A stretch of DNA of 11,931 nt from a bacterium (lineage in GTDB: Bacteria; Margulisbacteria; Marinamargulisbacteria; JAAEMD01), in the NCBI GenBank assembly GCA_024225875.1, contig JAAEMD010000020.1, positions 1-11,931 on the forward strand. Reading direction: 5' to 3'. The notes below the pieces were generated by a model. It did no database searches. It was not told where the DNA came from and saw only the letters and a program-made list of their open reading frames with translations. Numbering within the stretch: position 1 is the stretch's first letter; the number at the start of each line of letters is the position of its first letter. The position numbers and the translations under genes are program-made. Below are positions 7,063 to 11,931 of this stretch, piece after piece.

Positions 7063-8914
7063 TACATCCGAAACCCTTATCAGCAACCAGATTGAGATTA
7101 AAGCCTTTATAAGTTCTTTACTTGCATATCCCGGCATCTATAAAATGATAGATGATGAAGGTAATATCATCTATATAGGCAAGGCTAAAAACCTTAAAAA
7201 ACGTATATCATCTTATTTTCAAAAAAAAAAACATACTGATATCAAAACAACAATACTGGTTTCCCGAGTCGCCAGAATAGAAACTATCGTCACAAAAACT
7301 GAAAGAGAAGCCCTTTTACTTGAAAATCAACTAATCAAAACACATCAGCCAAAATACAATATTAATTTAAAAGATGACAAGAACTACCCCTGCATTAAAT
7401 TATCTATTAAAGATCCATTTCCTGCCATATCCATAACTAGAAACAAATATGATAGACACGCTCTATATTTCGGACCATATGCAAATATTGGCTCTACTAA
7501 AAAGTTATTACAGACACTATACGACCTGTTTCCTTTACGTCAGTGCAGAAAATCTATCGACCTGATAACAAAACAAAAAAAATGTATTTTATTTGATATC
7601 AACAAATGCATGGGCCCCTGCATAATGAAAGATGTAAAGTCCCTTTATGTTGAAACTGTATCGGATTTAATTATGTTCTTATCTGGAAAAAACAAGCAGT
7701 TACTTAACAGGCTGCAATCTAAAATGAGTTCTTATGCCAGTAACCAGTTATATGAAAAAGCTGCAAAAATTCGAGATCAGATCAGTAAAGTAAAGGCTCT
7801 CAATGAAAAACAAACTGTAATCCTTGATAAGGATAACAACATTCAAATCTGGGTAAACTTTGAAAATCAGTATCATTATTATGTTTTATTACAAAAAATC
7901 GAATCCGGAAAGCTGTTATTTCAAAAAGGAATATATGTAGAAAAAAAAGACTATTTTTCCAGGGAGGAGTTCCTGTACCAGGTAATACAGCAGAATTTCT
8001 CAATACCTGACAACAAAAAAGCAAACGAGCTTCCTGCTAAAATAATTTGTACTGAAGATTATATGCCGACCTTTAATAAAATCAAACGCCTTAAAAAGAC
8101 AGCATTTAGTGTATCGTGTCCTAAAAAAGGCGTTAATAAAATATTATTAGATAACGCACTGCTCAATGCCAGACTTGCTGCCATGCGTTTAGCTAAAGAA
8201 AATGAAAATCTGCTCTGTCATAACAAAAATATATTGTTAGAGACAAAAATAAAATTAAACTTATCTGCGATTCCTGATATCATCATCGGATTTGACATAT
8301 CGCACCATCAAGGAGAATTTATCGTCGGATCTGCTGTATATTTTAAAAACGGCAAGCCCTGTAAAAGTATGTACAGAAAATTTATGGTTAAAAATGTATA
8401 TCAGAAAAGCAATGACCCTTTATCAATATATGAAGTGGTTCTAAGAAGGCTGAAAATGTGCATTACTCATAAAGAAAACACTCCTGACCTGCTGCTGATA
8501 GATGGTGGTAAGCCTCAATTAAATTATGCCTGGAAGGCATTAAAAGAAATATGTCCTGAACAGCATATCGATATTATTGCCCTTGCTAAAAAAGAAGAAG
8601 AAATTCATTCCATCTGTAACAAAAAAACTATTTCCCCGGGCCCAGATGATCCGTCATTAAAGCTGCTTCAAAATATAAGAGACGAAGCTCACAGGTTTGC
8701 AAAAAAATATCAGGCACATAAAAAGTCAAAATCAATTAAAAGTATTTTAACCAGTATTAAGGGGCTTGGTCCAAAAAGAGTAAATTTAATTTATAAAAAG
8801 TATAAAAATCTTGAGAATCTATATACAATAGATACTTTAGAAATTGCGAAGTTAGGGAATATGGGTCTGAAATTAGCACATAATATCAAAGAGCTGATTT
8901 CAAACCAGTTATAG
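7019..8914 (+). CDS. uvrC: Excinuclease ABC subunit C (UvrC)
   Basis: UvrC makes both incisions in nucleotide excision repair after UvrAB finds the damage. The frame gives up to 631 residues. The GIY-YIG nuclease has GIY (39-41), YIG (52-54), Lys55, Arg62 and Glu102. Cys176, 189, 197 and 201 match the iron-sulphur cysteines of the family, with one extra residue in the first gap. The UVR motif for UvrB contact is at about 235-261. The RNase H-like nuclease has Asp426 in FDISHH, Asp466, Asp495 in LLIDGGK and His558 in DEAHRFA. Helix-hairpin-helix segments close the protein (about 575-631). The first 20-25 residues are not family-like. The start is uncertain: TTG 7019, 7022 or 7031 all lie inside rplI and none has a strong Shine-Dalgarno sequence, and no ATG precedes the nuclease domain, so coupling to rplI is likely. 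Confidence 0.95.
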   Translation: MLKPLKKKSPARKNNTSETLISNQIEIKAFISSLLAYPGIYKMIDDEGNIIYIGKAKNLKKRISSYFQKKKHTDIKTTILVSRVARIETIVTKTEREALLLENQLIKTHQPKYNINLKDDKNYPCIKLSIKDPFPAISITRNKYDRHALYFGPYANIGSTKKLLQTLYDLFPLRQCRKSIDLITKQKKCILFDINKCMGPCIMKDVKSLYVETVSDLIMFLSGKNKQLLNRLQSKMSSYASNQLYEKAAKIRDQISKVKALNEKQTVILDKDNNIQIWVNFENQYHYYVLLQKIESGKLLFQKGIYVEKKDYFSREEFLYQVIQQNFSIPDNKKANELPAKIICTEDYMPTFNKIKRLKKTAFSVSCPKKGVNKILLDNALLNARLAAMRLAKENENLLCHNKNILLETKIKLNLSAIPDIIIGFDISHHQGEFIVGSAVYFKNGKPCKSMYRKFMVKNVYQKSNDPLSIYEVVLRRLKMCITHKENTPDLLLIDGGKPQLNYAWKALKEICPEQHIDIIALAKKEEEIHSICNKKTISPGPDDPSLKLLQNIRDEAHRFAKKYQAHKKSKSIKSILTSIKGLGPKRVNLIYKKYKNLENLYTIDTLEIAKLGNMGLKLAHNIKELISNQL

Positions 8915-8950
8915 AAATATCATAAGTATAGAAGTAAGAAAGGGTTTTTA

Positions 8951-10099
8951 ATGACAAAGTTTTTAATTTCTATTCTGTTAATAACATTACTTACTTCTCC
9001 TGCTCAGTGTTATACAGAACCTGAAAATATCGCAAAAAATAAACTAAACAATATCTCAAAAAAAATAAAAACAAATAAAAACAAAATAAAACAGAAGGCA
9101 CTGAAAAAAAAACAGGCTCAACGTGAATTAATGATCCTGTCCAGAAAACAGCGTTATAACGAATTAAGATTAAAAAAAGCCAAAGAACGGTTATTACTTA
9201 CAAAACGCAAAATAACAAAAAAAGAAAAAACAATCAAAAATCTTAAAAAAAAGTATTCTTATAAAAAAACTCAGTTTACTAAACGGTTAGTTGAAATATA
9301 CAAACATAATAAATTCGGATTACTGGAGTGTCTTTTTGCTCCTCCGCAAGCTATCTCTACCATTGATATCATATATTACTTTGAACGAATAATAAATTCG
9401 GATATTGACCTTATTAATGATTTAAAAGATCAACAGTTCAGGCTCAGTTCTGAAAGCACTAAACTTCACAAAGCCAAAAAAAAGCTGGTTACACTCAAGC
9501 TGGAAATTAAAAAGAGAGAACGCACCATTTTGAGGGATAAAAAGCTAAAGTCCAGAAACATTAAATTACTTAGTTCAGAAATCGCCTTAATAGAGCGGAA
9601 AACAAAAGACCTGAGAATTGCTTCTACAGAAATTACAACTCTAATTAAAAAATTATCAAGAGGTGACAAAGCATACTATGGAACAAACTCCTTTATTAAA
9701 CCTGTAGCAGGCTGGCTTTCTTCAAAGTTCGGACGCAGATTACATCCAATATTCAAACGATATATCAAGCATACAGGAGTAGATCTGGCTGCCCCTAAAG
9801 GATATAAAATAAAGGCTGCTGACTCAGGACTGGTCATTGTAGCTGGAAGTAAATCAAGATATAAGGGTTATGGTAAAATTGCAGTCATTGATCATGGCAG
9901 AAGAAGGTCAGATAAAAAACGGATCTCTACTGTTTACGCTCATATGTCTCGAGTCCTGGTTAAAGAAGGCCATTTCGTAAAAAAAGGCGATGTAATTGGC
10001 TGGGTAGGCAGCACTGGTTATTCAACAGGACCACATTTACATTTTGAAATCAGACAAAACGGAGTACCTGTAAATCCTCTTAAATATATAAAGATATAG
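8951..10099 (+). CDS. EnvC-like exported coiled-coil protein with LytM/M23 peptidase domain
   Basis: A 382-residue protein with a signal peptide (hydrophobic 4-17, likely cut after about residue 20). A very lysine-rich coiled coil (about 25-235) and a C-terminal LytM/M23 domain (about 250-380) follow. The zinc residues of an active M23 endopeptidase are present: His274 and Asp278 in HTGVD, His331 in YAHMS, and His362-x-His364 in PHLHFEI. EnvC itself has lost these and only activates amidases. This protein may therefore cut peptide cross-bridges directly, although its coiled-coil layout is EnvC-like. AAAGGG lies 7 nt before the ATG. It follows uvrC by 36 nt and precedes a ctpA-type protease, an EnvC-CtpA order known from other bacteria. 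The stop codon is part of the direct repeat left by the element at 10100. Confidence 0.92.
   Translation: MTKFLISILLITLLTSPAQCYTEPENIAKNKLNNISKKIKTNKNKIKQKALKKKQAQRELMILSRKQRYNELRLKKAKERLLLTKRKITKKEKTIKNLKKKYSYKKTQFTKRLVEIYKHNKFGLLECLFAPPQAISTIDIIYYFERIINSDIDLINDLKDQQFRLSSESTKLHKAKKKLVTLKLEIKKRERTILRDKKLKSRNIKLLSSEIALIERKTKDLRIASTEITTLIKKLSRGDKAYYGTNSFIKPVAGWLSSKFGRRLHPIFKRYIKHTGVDLAAPKGYKIKAADSGLVIVAGSKSRYKGYGKIAVIDHGRRRSDKKRISTVYAHMSRVLVKEGHFVKKGDVIGWVGSTGYSTGPHLHFEIRQNGVPVNPLKYIKI
10092..10099 (+). repeat. Left 8-bp direct repeat (probable target-site duplication)
   Basis: AGATATAG, including the TAG stop codon of the upstream gene, recurs exactly at 10196-10203 on the other side of the palindromic element. 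Confidence 0.6.
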
Positions 10100-10195
10100 C
10101 TGGTACAAATTGAAGTGTCCGTTTAAATGCCTGAGTGCTGTGTACATTAACGAAGTCATTTGAAAACTTTAGTGTCGGACATTTTACTTTGGAAC
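10100..10195. repeat. Palindromic MITE-like element, copy 2
   Basis: A 96-bp element that begins directly after the stop codon of the EnvC-like gene. The core from TGTCCG (10116-10121) to CGGACA (10176-10181) matches copy 1 (4759-4833), except that it lacks the 8 bases CTTGCGTA at the hairpin tip and one A near the right arm. Outside the core the arms continue as imperfect inverted repeats: GGTACAAATTGAAG on the left against the complement of CTTTTGG-like CATTTTACTTTGGAAC on the right, about 17 of 23 positions matching. Exact 8-bp direct repeats (AGATATAG) flank it. Inverted ends, flanking duplication, small size and no coding capacity together fit a non-autonomous transposable element. Confidence 0.8.
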
Positions 10196-10203
10196 AGATA
10201 TAG
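10196..10203 (+). repeat. Right 8-bp direct repeat (probable target-site duplication)
   Basis: AGATATAG, identical to 10092-10099. The rest of the gap to the next gene (10204-10256) is AT-rich and ends in the ribosome binding site AGAGGA (10247-10252). I see no confident promoter in it. Confidence 0.6.
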
Positions 10204-10256
10204 ACAGTATCCAGCATATAACTTTTATATTTTAAGCTTTTTATTTAGAGGATTGC

Positions 10257-11453
10257 ATGAGCTCATTTTATAATAAATTTTTATTAATTATATTAATATT
10301 TATAAACATAATATATGTCAATACATTATATGCAAAAAACTTCAATTCTACTTTTGAGTTATTAAGAATAGTACGATACCATATTGAAAATGAATATGTA
10401 GAAAAAAATATCGACAGTGATAAGCTTGAATATGGAGCAATAAAAGGGCTCCTGAAGTCACTTAAAGACCCCTACACCCGATTTATGGAGCCAAAAAGTA
10501 CTAATGAAATGCGTACCAGAATGCATGGATCCTTTTATGGAATAGGTATTCATATAGGAATAAAAAAACAGCAGTTAACTGTAATTTCCCCTATTTCAGG
10601 CACCCCGGCATACAAGGCCGGTCTAAAATCTCTTGATAAAATAATGAAGATCAATGGCATTTCAACAAAAGGCATGAGCCTGACTGAAGCAGTAAGTAAA
10701 ATAAGGGGTAAAAAAGGAACAAAAGTCGTACTGGGAATTAAACGAGCCGGCACTCCTGATATTTTAAACATTGATATCATTAGAAATGAAATCAAACTAA
10801 ATGCTGTAGAAAAAGAAGAGCTCTTCACAAAAAATGACAAAAACATTGGTTATATTCTGTTATCTACTTTTGAAAATAAGCGCGCCTCTTACGAGTTAGC
10901 AAAGTCATTAAAAAAATTAATATTAAAAGATATTGAGTGTCTAGTTTTAGATCTACGCTATAACGGTGGAGGACTTTTACAAAATGCTTTGGATATTGCT
11001 AATTTATTCCTTACCAAAGGGAGTCTCGTTCATACTGTTGACCGGGATAAATATAAAAGCACCTCAAAAGCAACAAAATATACGTTATTTCCTGATAAAC
11101 CACTCGTTGTTCTAGTTAACGAAGGATCGGCATCTGCGTCAGAGATAGTTGCCGGGGCGATTAAAGATAATAAAAGAGGATTGATTGTCGGTAAAAAAAC
11201 ATTTGGCAAGGCCTCTGTACAACGAATACTAAATCTGCCTGACGGATCTTCAGTTTTATATACAACTGCTAAATATTATACTCCAAACAATACTGATATT
11301 ACGGAAAAAGGTATTACAGTAGATATCAAACTCACTATTTCTACCGAAAATATCACACTTATGCAAAAACCTGACTTTGAATATTCTTTCGAAACTGACT
11401 ATCAGCTCCAGGAAGCAATTAAGATAGCTCTGGAACAAATTAGTAAGCTATAA
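10257..11453 (+). CDS. ctpA: Carboxyl-terminal processing protease, S41 family (CtpA-type)
   Basis: An exported serine protease of 398 residues that trims or degrades envelope proteins. In several bacteria relatives degrade murein hydrolases. A signal peptide (hydrophobic 8-20, likely cut after YA at 25-26) is followed by the N-terminal helical segment with LKDPYTRFM (69-77). A PDZ domain (about 88-165) starts GSFYGIGIHIG and contains SPISGTPAYKAGLKSLDKI. The catalytic core includes LDLRYNGGG (231-239), GSASASE with nucleophile Ser293, and TFGKASVQ with general base Lys318 and Gln322. The spacing of Ser to Lys (25) equals that of known S41 proteases. AGAGGA lies 4 nt before the ATG. The gene was probably once tightly linked to the EnvC-like gene and is now separated from it by the inserted element. 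Confidence 0.95.
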   Translation: MSSFYNKFLLIILIFINIIYVNTLYAKNFNSTFELLRIVRYHIENEYVEKNIDSDKLEYGAIKGLLKSLKDPYTRFMEPKSTNEMRTRMHGSFYGIGIHIGIKKQQLTVISPISGTPAYKAGLKSLDKIMKINGISTKGMSLTEAVSKIRGKKGTKVVLGIKRAGTPDILNIDIIRNEIKLNAVEKEELFTKNDKNIGYILLSTFENKRASYELAKSLKKLILKDIECLVLDLRYNGGGLLQNALDIANLFLTKGSLVHTVDRDKYKSTSKATKYTLFPDKPLVVLVNEGSASASEIVAGAIKDNKRGLIVGKKTFGKASVQRILNLPDGSSVLYTTAKYYTPNNTDITEKGITVDIKLTISTENITLMQKPDFEYSFETDYQLQEAIKIALEQISKL

Positions 11454-11489
11454 CATAAAAGTCTCATATTATGATTTATAGTTTGTCTC

Positions 11490-11517
11490 AAAAAAAGCCC
11501 CTTTAATAAAAGAGGCT
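11490..11517 (-). terminator. Rho-independent terminator-like hairpin, leftward
   Basis: Read on the minus strand, AGCCTCTTT pairs with AAAGGGGCT over 9 positions (one U-G pair) around the loop TATT and is followed by a run of T. On the plus strand the same stem would carry a C-A mismatch and no T tail, so it acts leftward if at all. Confidence 0.55.
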
Positions 11518-11520
11518 CAA

Positions 11521-11721
11521 TCAGATCCATACAAAGACAAGTACCTGTAAATCAGAGCTGGTATTAAATTTAATCGATCAAACAAAATCATCAAAAATAA
11601 ACTTTTTAATAAAAAAGGATAAGATTACGATAATTTAAACAGGCTGGTACCCTGTAAAAACTTCAACTACAGAAAAATTACCCTTAAAGGGCTGAAAAAG
11701 TTTCTTTGTAATCTGGTGTAG
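11521..11721 (+). pseudogene. Degraded transposase C-terminal remnant (possible)
   Basis: One frame, broken by TAA at 11548 and 11620 and ending at TAG 11719, reads like the tail of a DDE transposase of the IS1182/IS5 kind. IKNKLFNKKG (stop) DYDNLN is followed by NFNYRKITLKGLKKFLCNLV. The segment resembles the common transposase pattern NFRRFxLRGLEKV. It lies about 60 bases before an insertion-sequence-like end (GGGGCTGTTCCAAAAG on the minus strand). The match is from memory of the family and is short, so this is a tentative call. It could be chance in AT-rich DNA. Confidence 0.4.
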
Positions 11722-11737
11722 CTGTAGCTGATAATAT

Positions 11738-11768
11738 AAAAAAATACCCGCATAATTATCAGGTATTT
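11738..11768 (-). terminator. Probable terminator of tuf
   Basis: On the minus strand AAATACC (11762-11768) pairs with GGTATTT (11742-11748) over 7 bp around a 13-nt loop and runs into further T residues. It lies about 65 nt beyond the tuf stop codon, in the right orientation. Confidence 0.6.
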
Positions 11769-11779
11769 ATTTATGTTCA

Positions 11780-11813
11780 GGGGCTGTATTTTACTTTTGG
11801 AACAGCCCCTTTT
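11780..11813 (+). terminator. GC-rich hairpin with short T tail; also an insertion-sequence-like end
   Basis: GGGGCTG (11780-11786) pairs perfectly with CAGCCCC (11803-11809) around a 16-nt loop, followed by TTTTATT, so it can serve as a rightward terminator facing ctpA transcription. The loop and right arm, ATTTTACTTTTGGAACAG (11788-11805), match the right end of palindromic copy 2 (10181-10197) with a single extra T. Confidence 0.5.
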
Positions 11814-11833
11814 ATTGATTTGCAGCTTATTAT

Positions 11834-11931
11834 TTACTCAATAATTTCTGTAACTACTCCCGCCCCTACTGTTCTGCCACCTTCTCTTATAGCAAATCTT
11901 AACCCGGCCTCACAAGCTATAGACGATATAA
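11834..11931 (-). CDS. tuf: Elongation factor Tu, C-terminal end
   Basis: Only the last 32 codons are in the window; the rest lies beyond the right edge. They read ISSIACEAGLRF then AIREGGRTVGAGVVTEIIE and stop at TAA (11834-11836). This is the highly conserved end of EF-Tu domain 3, the GTPase that delivers aminoacyl-tRNA to the ribosome. The gene points leftward, convergent with ctpA, and its likely terminator is at 11738-11768. Conservation of this tail makes the call secure despite the short length. Confidence 0.95.
   Translation of the reverse strand, partial: ISSIACEAGLRFAIREGGRTVGAGVVTEIIE

Larger units (their letters stand above)
11454..11833. other. Convergent intergenic region between ctpA and tuf
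   Basis: The 380 bases hold no intact gene. From left to right I see a leftward terminator-like hairpin (11490-11517), a degraded transposase-like frame (11521-11721), a second leftward terminator (11738-11768) and a GC-rich hairpin whose inner sequence matches the end of the palindromic repeats (11780-11813). The mix suggests an old insertion-sequence scar between two convergent transcripts. Confidence 0.6.

Noticed and set aside
8951..9013. Lipoprotein signal (Cys20) in the EnvC-like protein
   Set aside because: The residues before Cys20 (PAQ) do not fit the lipobox, so an ordinary signal peptide is more likely.

Overview
The window is an AT-rich stretch of a bacterial chromosome made almost entirely of conserved housekeeping genes in two divergent blocks. 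Lineage cannot be fixed from the sequence. The proteins have no close match that I recognise, and low GC, non-ATG starts (GTG for ftsH, TTG for the first ssb and probably for uvrC), exported murein-hydrolase regulators and MITE-like repeats are compatible with an uncultured or candidate-phylum bacterium. That is inference only.

Left block, transcribed leftward from a promoter near 4600-4627: ruvB (Holliday-junction helicase), hisB (histidine biosynthesis), pyrR (pyrimidine regulator/UPRTase family), ftsH (membrane AAA+ protease), a tRNA-Pro(GGG) gene squeezed in with only 21 and 8 nt around it, and the start of a membrane-anchored coiled-coil protein (probably an M23 peptidase) running off the left edge. 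Spacing throughout suggests one transcript that mixes recombination, metabolism, proteolysis, a tRNA and envelope work.

Right block, transcribed rightward from a good extended -10 promoter at 4955-4984: rpsF, ssb1, ssb2, rpsR, rplI, uvrC, an EnvC-like M23 protein and a CtpA-type S41 protease. This is the classical rpsF-ssb-rpsR-rplI cluster with two oddities: two tandem SSB genes, the second lacking the acidic C-terminal tip, and uvrC overlapping the end of rplI. The EnvC-like/CtpA pair at the end suggests control of peptidoglycan hydrolysis during cell separation.

Between the divergent promoters (about 4743-4847) and between the envC-like and ctpA genes (10100-10195) sit two copies of the same palindromic element. 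The second copy is flanked by an 8-bp direct repeat that contains the stop codon of the upstream gene, as expected for a MITE-like insertion. Its outer end is shared with a hairpin at 11780-11809, next to what looks like a degraded transposase tail. The window closes with the 3' end of tuf (EF-Tu) on the minus strand, convergent with ctpA. I see no phage, CRISPR or defence locus, and no clearly new multi-gene system. The points worth attention are the MITE-like family, the tandem SSB pair and the tRNA embedded in the ftsH transcript.
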